DNA from: JAGZHZ01 sp963929865
GTDB lineage: Bacteria > Bacillota > Clostridia > Lachnospirales > Lachnospiraceae
DNA: 64,000 nucleotides
Reading direction: 5' to 3'
NCBI GenBank assembly: GCA_963929865.1
Contig: CAWVKK010000059.1
Coordinates: 50,383-114,382 of the forward strand
Part shown: piece by piece, positions 53,241 through 61,669 of the stretch
Position numbering within the stretch: position 1 is the stretch's first letter
How the letters are laid out: every line of letters begins with the position of its first letter
Notes under the pieces: generated by a model
Seen by the model: the letters and a program-made list of their open reading frames with translations, nothing else
Database searches by the model: none
What the model was told of the DNA's origin: nothing
Position numbers and translations under genes: made by a program

Positions 53241-53297
53241 AAAAACTCTGTGAAGCGTGGTTGCACGGCTGATACGATCCCGCTTCACAGAGTTTTT
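53241..53297. terminator. Bidirectional terminator between cotH and the thi operon
   Basis: A 17-bp perfect inverted repeat (AAAAACTCTGTGAAGCG with CGCTTCACAGAGTTTTT) gives T-runs on both strands between convergent genes. Confidence 0.9.
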
Positions 53298-53302
53298 GCG
53301 TT

Positions 53303-53917
53303 CTAATCAGTATTTTGCTCAAACTGCGAAAAATAGTCCGGCACATCTGCGCATAACATCGGACCGCTCATGACGCACGCGCCTGACGCTCCGGTTTGGC
53401 GCACGCCTGATATATTTTCCGCGCTGATGCCGCCGATGGCATAGACCGGTATGGAGACGCTTTCGCATATCTGACGCAGGAAAGAAAGACCTCTCCCCGG
53501 CAGCCCCTTTTTGCAGTCGGTGTCGAAGATATGACCTGCGATGAGATAAGAGCATCCCAGCTTTTCCGCCTCAGCAGCGTCCTCAACACAGTGGCAGGAG
53601 GTGCCGAGCCGAGAAAAACGGCGTTTTTCCTGCGCGGAGAGCGCGCGCAGAGCGGGCAGCGGCAGATGCAGCGAAGCGCTTCCTAATTCCAGCGCCGCTT
53701 CGGCAAAGGTGTGGAGGATGCAGGGGACGCCGCTTTTTGCGCACAGCGGCATCACATCAGCCGCAAGCTTTTTGTATTCGTCCTGCGTCAGATCCTTCTC
53801 GCGCAGCACGATCGCAGCAGGCCGGGCGGCAGCGATCTTTTCGATGCGGGTTAAAAAATTCTCCCGGCACAGCAGACGGTTTGTGACGCACACAATATCA
53901 GACATACAGATAGTCAT
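53303..53917 (-). CDS. TenI/ThiE-like thiamine biosynthesis protein
   Basis: 204-residue (beta/alpha)8 protein. It has REKDL near the N-terminus, GTSCHCVEDAAEAEKLGCSYLIAGHIF and the phosphate-binding loop AIGGISAENISGVRQTGASGACVMSG. GHIFDTDCKKGLPGRGLSFL is closer to TenI (thiazole tautomerase) than to the TxTK loop of ThiE, and HLPLP replaces HLGQ-D. So it is either a TenI tautomerase or a divergent thiamine phosphate synthase. It overlaps the thiH end by 20 bases; ATG at 53905 is an alternative start and neither has a good ribosome site, so translation is probably coupled. Confidence 0.75.
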   Translation of the reverse strand: MTICMSDIVCVTNRLLCRENFLTRIEKIAAARPAAIVLREKDLTQDEYKKLAADVMPLCAKSGVPCILHTFAEAALELGSASLHLPLPALRALSAQEKRRFSRLGTSCHCVEDAAEAEKLGCSYLIAGHIFDTDCKKGLPGRGLSFLRQICESVSIPVYAIGGISAENISGVRQTGASGACVMSGPMLCADVPDYFSQFEQNTD

Positions 53918-55151
53918 TCAGGACAGGCTGCAGCCCTTCGTCCGCGATGTCGCGATACATAGTCTCAAGACTGCGGCTGTCGTCAATTTCAAACTGCTCG
54001 TCTCCGGCTGCAGCGTCCGGCTCCTTTCCTGTATATTTGCTCTCATGATCTCCGATTCCGGTCGAGACGCCCGCCGATACTTTCGTTGCGGCAATCTTTA
54101 CGATGCCGTTGCGGAACTGCGCGCTTTCGCGTGAGGAAACTGTGATGCCGACAAAAGGCAGAAAGATCCGGTATGCGCACAGAATCTGACACAGCTGTTT
54201 TTCGTGGACGTCGAGCGGATTGATCTTATCGTTGTTGATGATAGGGCGAAGGCGCGGACATGACAGAGACATCTCCGCGTGCGGATATTTGCGCTGCAGA
54301 TAATAAACGTGCAGAGCGCTTGCCAGGGCGTCCTTGCGGAAATCGGAAAGCCCAAGGAGCGCAGAGAAGGCTACGCCGCGCATCCCTCCGCGCAGAGCGC
54401 GCTCCTGCGCGTCGAACCGGTAAGGCCATACCCGCTTGTGTCCGAGCAGATGGAGGGTTTCGTACTTATCAGCGTCGTACGTCTCCTGGAAAACGGTCAC
54501 ATAGTCGGCGCCGCACTCGTGAAGGTAGCGGTATTCGTCTGTGTTGACCGGATAGATCTCAAGCCCCACCATCCGGAAATATTTTCTCGCCAGCCTGCAC
54601 GCCTCGCCGATATAAGCCACATCGCTCTGCGTGCGGCTCTCCCCCGTCAAAATCAGGATCTCCTCCATGCCGCTTTTCGCGATCACTTCCATTTCGTGTT
54701 CAATCTGCTCCATAGTCAGCTTCATGCGCTGGATGTGATTGTAGCAGTTAAAGCCGCAGTAGACGCAGTAGTTTTCACAGTAGTTGGCGATGTAAAGAGG
54801 CGTAAACAGATAGACGGTATTTCCGAAATGCCTGCTCGTCTCCATCCTTGCGCGCTGCGCCATCTCTTCCAGAAACGGCTCAGCCGCAGGGGAGAGCAGC
54901 GCCTTGAAATCCTCGATCGAGCACGTCTCATGTTCAAGAGCGGCTTTCACATCTTTTTCCGTATACTTTGCATAATCAAAGGAATTCATCTGCTCCATGA
55001 CGCGGGAGCAGACGTCGGAGTCGATCTTTTCCATCCCGGGGAGATATTCCATATGGTTTTTCCGGGAGGAAGGGTCAGATTCCAGGCGGTGCTTTTTCTC
55101 CAGCGCCTTGGGAGAGAGATATTCTGAATCGATAAAAAATTGGTTTTCCAT
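53898..55151 (-). CDS. thiH: 2-iminoacetate synthase ThiH
   Basis: Radical SAM enzyme that cleaves tyrosine to dehydroglycine and p-cresol for the thiamine thiazole ring, the anaerobic route. 417 residues; the 4Fe-4S cluster motif CENYCVYC lies at Cys125, Cys129 and Cys132, followed by the ThiH/BATS C-terminal domain (MSLSCPRLRPIINNDKINPLDVHEKQLCQILCAYRIFLPFVGITVSSRE). Good GGAGAGGTG site. Sits between thiG and the TenI/ThiE-like gene. Confidence 0.95.
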   Translation of the reverse strand: MENQFFIDSEYLSPKALEKKHRLESDPSSRKNHMEYLPGMEKIDSDVCSRVMEQMNSFDYAKYTEKDVKAALEHETCSIEDFKALLSPAAEPFLEEMAQRARMETSRHFGNTVYLFTPLYIANYCENYCVYCGFNCYNHIQRMKLTMEQIEHEMEVIAKSGMEEILILTGESRTQSDVAYIGEACRLARKYFRMVGLEIYPVNTDEYRYLHECGADYVTVFQETYDADKYETLHLLGHKRVWPYRFDAQERALRGGMRGVAFSALLGLSDFRKDALASALHVYYLQRKYPHAEMSLSCPRLRPIINNDKINPLDVHEKQLCQILCAYRIFLPFVGITVSSRESAQFRNGIVKIAATKVSAGVSTGIGDHESKYTGKEPDAAAGDEQFEIDDSRSLETMYRDIADEGLQPVLNDYLYV

Positions 55152-55169
55152 AGTCGCACCTCTCCATTC

Positions 55170-55940
55170 TTAATCGCGCAGAAAGCCGGTCAGCGGATCG
55201 GAAGCGGAAGCGCCCCTTGTCAGAACACGCCCAAGACCGGCGAGATATGCTTTTCTGCCGGCCTCGATGGCCTGCCGGAAAGCGGACGCCATCAAAGGCA
55301 GATTGCCCGCAGTGGCAAGCGCAGTGTTCGCCATGATAGCGGCAGCGCCCATCTCCATCGCCTCACAGGCCTGGGAAGGTCTTCCGATTCCGGCGTCTAC
55401 GATAATCGGGAGATCAATCTCGTCGATCAGAATCTGGATAAAGTCTTTTGTCGCAAGCCCTTTATTGGAGCCGATCGGGGAGGCGAGAGGCATGATAGAA
55501 GCCGCGCCTGCGTTTGCAAGATCACGGGCGGTATTGAGGTCCGGATACATGTACGGCATGACGATAAAACCTTCTTTTGCGAGAATCTCGGTTGCCCTGA
55601 CGGTTTCCTGATTGTCAGGGAGCAGATATTTCGAGTCGCGCATAATTTCAATCTTTACAAAGTCTCCGCATCCCAGTTCACGGGCGAGACGGGCGATGCG
55701 GACAGCCTCATCGGCCGTTCTGGCGCCGCTTGTATTGGGGAGCAAAGTCACGCCGTCCGGGATAAAATCAAGAATATTTTCCTGGTCTTTTGTGTTGGCG
55801 CGGCGCACGGCCAGGGTGATGATCTCAGCGCCAGCATCCTTTACGGCCGCTTCTATGAGATTGAGAGAATATTTTCCGGAACCAAGAATAAAACGGGAAT
55901 GAAATTCATGCCCGCCGATTATAAGGGTATCATTGTTCAT
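55170..55940 (-). CDS. thiG: Thiazole synthase ThiG
   Basis: Joins DXP, dehydroglycine and the ThiS thiocarboxylate into the thiazole phosphate. 256 residues of the typical ThiG barrel: HEFHSRFILGSGKY, DFVKIEIM (Schiff-base Lys), YMYPDLNTARDLANAGAASIMPLASPIGSNKGL and IIVDAGIGRPSQACEAMEMGAAAIMANTA. Overlaps the thiF end by 11 bases. Confidence 0.96.
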   Translation of the reverse strand: MNNDTLIIGGHEFHSRFILGSGKYSLNLIEAAVKDAGAEIITLAVRRANTKDQENILDFIPDGVTLLPNTSGARTADEAVRIARLARELGCGDFVKIEIMRDSKYLLPDNQETVRATEILAKEGFIVMPYMYPDLNTARDLANAGAASIMPLASPIGSNKGLATKDFIQILIDEIDLPIIVDAGIGRPSQACEAMEMGAAAIMANTALATAGNLPLMASAFRQAIEAGRKAYLAGLGRVLTRGASASDPLTGFLRD

Positions 55941-56595
55941 TTGCTTTTCCTTCTTTACTTTCTGTATTTTCTTTGCCTGCTAAAATACGCAGAACGATAT
56001 GTGCCTGGTGAGCGGCGCAGAGCATCACGCGGGAGGACAAAAGTCCGATATCGTCCGAGACATCGCTTACACCGTCGCCGCACAGATAAAACCGGTCGGT
56101 GATCCGGCGGGTTTTGATATCATTGGCGCTCCCAAGCCCCGCCATGCCGGATGCGGCTATCAGATACTTCTCCGGCATCGTCTCAAGGACGAGATTTGTC
56201 AGCATTGCCTTGGTCTGAGGGCTGTCAAAGGCTTCGCAGACGATATCGGCTTCGGCGAGAAGCTTTGCTGCGTTTTGCTCGGTCATGCGGACCGTATGAG
56301 CCGTAATCTGAAGATACGGCGCGATTTCCTCTAAATTTTCAGACAGCGCCTCTGTCTTGCAGCGCCCGATCTGGGACGCCTTATACTGCTGGCGGTGGAG
56401 ATTCGTGACGTCCACACGGTCAAAGTCGATTAAAATCAGCGATCCGATCCCAGCGCGGGCGAGGGAGAGGGCAATGTTGGAGCCGAGTCCTCCCAGACCG
56501 CATATGGCGACGCAGGCCGATGAAAACTTTTGCTGAAGTGCGGCGCCGTGGCGCTGCTCTAAGGCATGGAGCATTTCTTGTCTTGACGGTATCAA
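55930..56595 (-). CDS. thiF: ThiS adenylyltransferase ThiF
   Basis: E1-like enzyme that adenylates the ThiS C-terminus. 221 residues with the nucleotide-binding GLGGLGSNIALSLARAG, LIDFDRVDVTNLHRQQY and AFDSPQTKAMLTN. The zinc CxxC pairs of E. coli ThiF are absent, as in the short clostridial form. Starts with TTG directly after the thiS stop; the ribosome site GGGAGG is made of the codons for the ThiS terminal glycines. An in-frame ATG at 56574 is the weaker alternative. Confidence 0.9.
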   Translation of the reverse strand: MIPSRQEMLHALEQRHGAALQQKFSSACVAICGLGGLGSNIALSLARAGIGSLILIDFDRVDVTNLHRQQYKASQIGRCKTEALSENLEEIAPYLQITAHTVRMTEQNAAKLLAEADIVCEAFDSPQTKAMLTNLVLETMPEKYLIAASGMAGLGSANDIKTRRITDRFYLCGDGVSDVSDDIGLLSSRVMLCAAHQAHIVLRILAGKENTESKEGKANEQ

Positions 56596-56790
56596 TCAGC
56601 CACCTCCCACAAAACTGACGACTTCCACGCAGTCGCCGTCCGAAAAGACGGTCTGCTGATACTGGGCTTTTGGGACAATCGCGCCGTTTCGCTCCACCGC
56701 GACCCGCTTAAGGTCATATCCTGCGTCGGCGAGATACTGCGCGACAGTCTTTCCAGAGATATCCATGTCTGTTCCGTTGATTTTTACCAT
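56596..56790 (-). CDS. thiS: Sulfur carrier protein ThiS
   Basis: 64-residue ubiquitin-like sulfur carrier ending in Gly-Gly-Gly (VSFVGGG); the terminal glycine is adenylated by ThiF and thiocarboxylated. GGAGGTGG precedes the ATG. First gene of thiSFGH plus TenI/ThiE-like, about 260 bases downstream of the TPP riboswitch. Confidence 0.95.
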   Translation of the reverse strand: MVKINGTDMDISGKTVAQYLADAGYDLKRVAVERNGAIVPKAQYQQTVFSDGDCVEVVSFVGGG

Positions 56791-56850
56791 TTTTTACCAC
56801 CTCCGGATACAATCGGAATAAAACAGGAGACAGCGCTCCCTGATCAATGA

Positions 56851-56975
56851 GATAGCAATAGAAAGATTGATCTGTACGCTATCGTTTTTGGGGCGTGCGA
56901 GATATCTTTCCTTAGAATTTTTGTATAGATTAAATATTTAATCTACGTAAATACCCGTAAAAGAAAAGCGGCTTT
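56851..56975 (-). mobile_element. Relic of an IS200/IS605-like element end in the thi leader
   Basis: This stretch matches the start and upstream region of the TnpA-like gene at 60997-61542 in the same orientation. The plus-strand segment AATAGAAAGATTGATCTGTA and the following GCGTGC-like part (codons 2-15 of the transposase, without its ATG) are over 80 percent alike by eye. The tail CTACGTAAATA ... AAAGCGGCTTT also matches. The rest of the element is gone. It lies between the TPP riboswitch and thiS. Confidence 0.75.
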
Positions 56976-57008
56976 CATCCCACACGCAAGCATGTTGGGT
57001 TTCGCCGC
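56960..57008 (-). terminator. Hairpin with T-run downstream of the TPP riboswitch
   Basis: Minus strand GCGGC (57004-57008) pairs with GCCGC (56968-56972), enclosing CCCAACATGC/GCGTGTGGG, and is followed by TTTTCTTTT. It is placed as the riboswitch expression platform. The GCCGC-TTTT arm is shared with the insertion-sequence relic. Confidence 0.7.
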
Positions 57009-57048
57009 AAATTTATAACTTCCCGTTAAAAATCTTCTTTTACTCAGA

Positions 57049-57130
57049 CATCCCTACGTTGGCATTATCCAAATCAGGTTACCGGTCGAAGGTCGCACCT
57101 TCCTCTCAGCCTGTCGTACAAGCTCCCGTC
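57049..57130 (-). ncRNA. TPP riboswitch (THI element)
   Basis: Minus strand reads ACGGGAGCTTGTACGACAGG, CTGAGAGGAAGGTGCGACC, then ACCTGATTTGGATAATGCC and AACGTAGGGAT, the standard THI-box blocks. It controls thiS-F-G-H; thiamine diphosphate should shut the operon off through the downstream hairpin. Confidence 0.95.
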
Positions 57131-57261
57131 TGTTCAGCTGCTGCAAGTATTATACATTGTTTTTCCCTCGATTGCAAGAGCTTTTGAAAAGAGACAAAAA
57201 CATGCGGGACCAAAAAAGAAAAAATCTCTCGCGGCGAAGGAAGGGAGCAAGCAGAAAAGGA

Positions 57262-57290
57262 TTGAGATGTACGGCGTCAAGAGGTATAAT
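57262..57290 (+). promoter_or_regulatory. Promoter of the DUF2079 gene
   Basis: TTGAGA, 17 bases, perfect TATAAT, 37 bases before the ATG at 57328. Confidence 0.7.
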
Positions 57291-57327
57291 AAAAAGACAT
57301 CTGACGGCTGAAACAGGAGGTGTTTTT

Positions 57328-59199
57328 ATGGAAAAAAGACAAAAAATGGCTTTGCCGGATCTGATGCGAAGAGCAGCGCTCTCCTGGCTTGCGGCGGCGG
57401 CAGCCGTATCGGTGCAGCTCTGGGCAAAACAGATGACTCTAAAGGATATAACGCAACTGCAGACGATCTCCTTTTTGCAGGTTGTTATCGTCGCCGCAGC
57501 GGTATTTTCGGCGCTTTGCCTCGTCTCTTGGAAGAGTACAAAGGACACAAAAAAAATGGAGCGATTCGGAATCTTCGCTGTATTTACCGTTCTGGCGGCA
57601 GGCGGACTGGCGGTATCTTTTACGGTTCCGTTTCTGTGCGCCGTAATTTTGGCGGAGGGGATTCTTCTCTTCTACGCGAAGCGCGGGGAAGATCAAACAT
57701 GCCTGAAGACAGCGCAAAAGGGGAGAAAGCGCACAGCGGCGGCAGCGGCGGCAGCAGCGGCGCTGATCTTCTTCGCCTTTGTCAGCGTGTGGACCGTCTG
57801 CCGCGTCCTGACCTACTCGTCGCCGACCTTTGACTTTGGCATCTTTTCTCAGATGTTCCATCACATGAAAACGACCGGGATTCCGAACACGACAGTCGAG
57901 AGGGACGGGCTGCTGTCGCACTTTAACGTTCACGTCTCGCCGATCTACTACGCGATTCTGCCGTTTTACTGTCTGTATCCGGAACCGGTGACGCTCCAGG
58001 TGATGCAGGCGGCGATCCTCGCCCTGGCAGTGATACCTGCATGGAAGCTGGCGCGGAAATTTGGATGCGGACCGTGGGTCTCGGCGCTGTTTTGCGTGAG
58101 TCTGCTGCTGTATCCGGCGTATTCCGGAGGGACGAGCTACGATCTCCATGAGAATGTATTTCTGACGCCTCTGATTTTGTGGCTGTTTTACTCGATCGAC
58201 ACGAAAAAAGGGTGGGGCGTGGCAGTCTTTGGAATCCTGACGCTGATGGTAAAAGAAGACGCGGCAGTTTATGTCGCAGTCATCGCGCTGTGGCTGATGC
58301 TGCGCTGCGTCTGCCAAAGGGAGGAGAACCGCAGCTGGGGGCTTAAGGCGGGAGGACTTCTTTTTGCAGGCGCTCTCGTCTGGTTTTTCGCCGTCACCGG
58401 ATATCTGGCGCAGTACGGCGACGGAGTGATGACAGGGCGCTACAGCAACTTTTTCTATGACGGCTCCGATTCGCTGTTTTCTGTGATTAAGGTGGCAATT
58501 CTGTGTCCTCTGAAGGTTCTGTATGAATGCGCCGACAGTGAAAAGCTGCTGTTTTTGGCGCAGACGATGATTCCGCTTTGCGGACTGCCCTTTCTGACAA
58601 GAAAATATGAGAGAATGATTTTGCTGATCCCGTATGTGCTGGTCAATCTGATGTCGGACTATACGTACCAGCACGATATCTTCTTTCAGTATACGTACGG
58701 TTCCACACCGTGCCTGTTTTATCTGGTTTTAGCCAACTATGCGGACCTTGCGGCAAAAATGAAATCAGCGCTTGTGCGCGTCCTTCCCTTTGCCTGCACC
58801 GCCGCGCTGTCGGCTGTATATCTGTGCAGCTTTGTCGTTCCGAAAGCTTTGGCGTATCCGACAAGATATGCGCAGGCAAAAGAGTATTACCAGCAGATCG
58901 ATCAGATACTGCAGACGGTACCGCAGGAGGCTTCAGCGACGGCTACGACCTTTTACACCGTGCCTCTGTCGGAGCGCGAGATTTTATATGATGTGCGGTA
59001 CAGTTCTCTGGAACATATTTTAAGCACAGAATATGTGGTGCTGGCGGTTCACGATACGGCAAGCTATACTGCGTATGCGCAGAACGGTGAGAACGGATAC
59101 GAGAATTTCACCAGGATTCTGGAAGAAAACGGATATGAAATCACAGCGCAGCTCGGCGATACGCTGACGATTTACCGCAGGGAACCGCAGACTTTTTGA
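57328..59199 (+). CDS. DUF2079 polytopic membrane protein
   Basis: 623 residues with about 12 TM helices. The DUF2079 hallmark is FDFGIFSQMFHHMKTTGIPNTTVERD with HFNVHVSPIYYAILPFYCLYP, and SYDLHENVFLTP. The fold resembles GT-C glycosyltransferases, with an acidic F-D-x-G-I-F-S-Q motif in the first extracellular loop, but no activity is established. A C-terminal extracytoplasmic domain (about 530-620) follows the last helix. The ATG at 57328 with AGGAGGTG is chosen; the frame open to 57157 includes the promoter and is rejected. Confidence 0.8.
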   Translation: MEKRQKMALPDLMRRAALSWLAAAAAVSVQLWAKQMTLKDITQLQTISFLQVVIVAAAVFSALCLVSWKSTKDTKKMERFGIFAVFTVLAAGGLAVSFTVPFLCAVILAEGILLFYAKRGEDQTCLKTAQKGRKRTAAAAAAAAALIFFAFVSVWTVCRVLTYSSPTFDFGIFSQMFHHMKTTGIPNTTVERDGLLSHFNVHVSPIYYAILPFYCLYPEPVTLQVMQAAILALAVIPAWKLARKFGCGPWVSALFCVSLLLYPAYSGGTSYDLHENVFLTPLILWLFYSIDTKKGWGVAVFGILTLMVKEDAAVYVAVIALWLMLRCVCQREENRSWGLKAGGLLFAGALVWFFAVTGYLAQYGDGVMTGRYSNFFYDGSDSLFSVIKVAILCPLKVLYECADSEKLLFLAQTMIPLCGLPFLTRKYERMILLIPYVLVNLMSDYTYQHDIFFQYTYGSTPCLFYLVLANYADLAAKMKSALVRVLPFACTAALSAVYLCSFVVPKALAYPTRYAQAKEYYQQIDQILQTVPQEASATATTFYTVPLSEREILYDVRYSSLEHILSTEYVVLAVHDTASYTAYAQNGENGYENFTRILEENGYEITAQLGDTLTIYRREPQTF

Positions 59200-59233
59200 A
59201 TACGGATAAATTTCAAAATACAGGACACACAGC

Positions 59234-59271
59234 GGGAGCAGGAAAAATCGGTTCGGATTTTTCCTGCTCCC
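59234..59271. terminator. Bidirectional terminator between the DUF2079 and GGDEF genes
   Basis: A 16-bp perfect stem (GGGAGCAGGAAAAATC with GATTTTTCCTGCTCCC) lies between convergent genes. Confidence 0.85.
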
Positions 59272-59277
59272 GGCAGT

Positions 59278-60936
59278 TCACGATATAAAAAATCGATCTG
59301 TGTTATGAAACGGACTTTTCATCGCCTGTTTTTTCTGGTACATTTTTTCATCTGCCTCGGAAAATAACTGCGAGACGGAGTTCTTTGACTTTTTGTGGAA
59401 GGAGTAGCCATACGCAAGCTCAAGCGGAAAATCCGCCGCAGCGTTGATCTGACTCAGGACAAAGTCGAGCTTTGCCAGGTTTTCTACGATAATCTTTTCC
59501 GATACATTCTCCAGAAGAACTACAAACTCATCTCCTCCAATCCGATAGCAGTGACCAAGCTTTTCAAAAATATCCTGGATACATTTGGCGGCAAGCACAA
59601 TCATCTGGTCGCCTTTTTGATGCCCATAGCGGTCGTTAATCTGTTTTAAATTGTTGATGTCAAATACGATACATCCCCGGTTTTTCTGAAAGACGGCGGA
59701 TTCCTGATACTGGATAAACGCCGAACGGTTTTTCAGATGCGTCATGGTATCCGTATAGGCCAGCCTGCGATAGACCTCTGCGGAAGCGTTTCTGTTTAGA
59801 TGGGAGTAAAGACTGCCTAAGGAGGCGCTTAACAGGCAGGAAATAAGGAAAAAAATTCCGAGCCCGTAAAATGCGGAATAGATCGAGACCGGTCTGATGT
59901 AAAAAAGAATCAGAGCGATAACGCAAAAAAAGATAAAACCTGTAATTCCTGCGATGATCTTTTTCATCTCCAAATTTCTGTAATTTTGAATTTCCCAGAT
60001 GCCGACTTTCAACACCATGATAATAGATAGCACAATCAAAATATGGGTAATCAGGAGAGTCTGATATAAATTGAAAATCCGGAACAGATAAGTAAATGTG
60101 CAAAAAAAAGTCTGAAAGAGAAAACATCTGGACAGGATCACGATGCTCCTTTTTTTATGAGTCAGCACTTCGCAGAAAAATTTCAGAAAATAGTAGGGCA
60201 TGATCATAAAGGAGAAAAATGATAAAAAAGTAGTGAAGCCTGTCTTTCCGGTAAAGATCTGCAAAATATCAGAATCGGTGACGATCCAGATTCCGACAAG
60301 AAAAATGAAAATGCCAAGATACAGAAAGGTCCTTCTTGTGGCGTCCAGCAGATATCTGGAGAATACATGGCTTACCAGCACAACAGCGCATCCTATCAGA
60401 AAGAAAATGCTCCCGAAGAAAACCGCATATAAATTATCTTTGATATATTTTAAAAACAAGGTATCAGCTCCGCCTAAAAAAGCCAAAATAGAAGGATTGT
60501 CAGAAGAACTGTTTTTTAAACGGATAGTGAGGTTTTGACCGGCAGCGTCCTGCGGCAGCGGAATCCAGAGGATATTGATGCCTCTTTCTCTGTAGATATC
60601 CTCATAAGAGTAAATTTCCTGATCATCCAGAAGCACCTGAATGGAATACAGATAATTTTCGACCGCAAGGACCAGATCCCGCTCAGACTCGGCGGGAATC
60701 TGATAGCGATATTCGCACAAAAGCTTCTCCTGCTCTTTGGTTTTTGACTCCTGCCAGTTATCGTGAAGAGCGGTGAGATTGTCCGAATCCTCCATTTTAT
60801 TTAAGGGAGCTGCGAAAAAAGATTTGAGCAGCGCGGCGCCGACAAGACTGATCAGCACAAAGAAAAAAATTTTTCTGATCTTGTTTTGCAGATATAATTT
60901 CCTCAGAAACATAAATTTGTCTTTCAAATCAAACAT
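59278..60936 (-). CDS. Membrane diguanylate cyclase with 7TM-type sensor
   Basis: 552 residues. TM1 at about 20-42, an extracellular domain (about 45-165), seven TM helices (about 170-385), then a GGDEF domain (about 395-540) with YTDTMTHLKNRSAF, DINNLKQINDRYGHQKGD and the active-site RIGGDEF. It should make cyclic di-GMP in response to an outside signal. The inhibitory RxxD site is not obvious. Start ATG 60936 follows AAGGAG at a short distance. No EAL domain or partner gene nearby. Confidence 0.9.
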   Translation of the reverse strand: MFDLKDKFMFLRKLYLQNKIRKIFFFVLISLVGAALLKSFFAAPLNKMEDSDNLTALHDNWQESKTKEQEKLLCEYRYQIPAESERDLVLAVENYLYSIQVLLDDQEIYSYEDIYRERGINILWIPLPQDAAGQNLTIRLKNSSSDNPSILAFLGGADTLFLKYIKDNLYAVFFGSIFFLIGCAVVLVSHVFSRYLLDATRRTFLYLGIFIFLVGIWIVTDSDILQIFTGKTGFTTFLSFFSFMIMPYYFLKFFCEVLTHKKRSIVILSRCFLFQTFFCTFTYLFRIFNLYQTLLITHILIVLSIIMVLKVGIWEIQNYRNLEMKKIIAGITGFIFFCVIALILFYIRPVSIYSAFYGLGIFFLISCLLSASLGSLYSHLNRNASAEVYRRLAYTDTMTHLKNRSAFIQYQESAVFQKNRGCIVFDINNLKQINDRYGHQKGDQMIVLAAKCIQDIFEKLGHCYRIGGDEFVVLLENVSEKIIVENLAKLDFVLSQINAAADFPLELAYGYSFHKKSKNSVSQLFSEADEKMYQKKQAMKSPFHNTDRFFIS

Positions 60937-60996
60937 TAACTCCTTACCTCTATCAGATAAAAATAAAAATTCATGTCAGATAATCTTCGCATTATG

Positions 60997-61542
60997 TCAG
61001 AAAGAAATATGTCCTACTGTTGATATAAAATATCCTTTTGACCATAGAACGCCGTACTTTGCATAAAATTGTTTCAGCTGCGGAAATGTCTGAAGCAACT
61101 CAACGGCGCTTATACTTTTCAGAGTCCTTACGACATCGCATGGAGCAACCGTCTGCGGAACATCTGTGAATATATCGATATGGTCAGGCATCACTTCAAG
61201 AGTTTTGACATGATAGCCATAACGATCGCATATGCTGTGCAGGATCTGCTTTAATGCGGATTCCGCATCTTGAGGCAAAACAGAAAATCTGAACGCAGAA
61301 CACCATATAATATGATACTGTATCCGGCATTTGCAGTGCGAAGCACTGGGATATGCCTCATCGCTCACTGAGTTTTTCCCCAACTGATATTTTTCCTGAA
61401 TGCCTCTGCGCATTAAGTCAAGAAACGTAATGATTTTGCCCTCCTCAACAGAATAGATGCGCGCCAGGCTTTCCAGCTCTGCTTTCCATTCGCTAGGAAT
61501 AGAAATATTGATCTGTACGTTATCGCTTTTCGGTCGTGCCAT
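60997..61542 (-). pseudogene. Degenerate IS200/IS605-type TnpA (Y1) transposase
   Basis: 181 residues. The N-terminal part (about 1-60, MARPKSDNVQINISIPSEW, VEEGKIITFLDLMRRGI) resembles a ribbon-helix-helix protein; from about 70 it is a Y1 transposase (CRIQYHIIWCSAFRFSVLP, YGYHVKTLEVMPDHIDIFTDV, LWSKGYFISTVGHIS). The metal-binding HUH motif reads H-I-D instead of H-x-H, and the frame stops right after VGHISF. A -1/+1 shift would continue SDIMRRLSDM, where the catalytic Tyr helix should be. So it is probably inactive. No TnpB gene is next to it. A second relic of the same element lies in the thi leader. Confidence 0.75.
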
Positions 61543-61669
61543 TAAATTTTCCTTTCGATATCTGGGATTCTGAAGTTTTTTCGCCTTTATACAAAGATTA
61601 TATATTTTGTCTACGCAAATGTCAAGGAAAAGGAAAGCGGCTTTGATGCCGCACAGCCGGCGTGGATTT

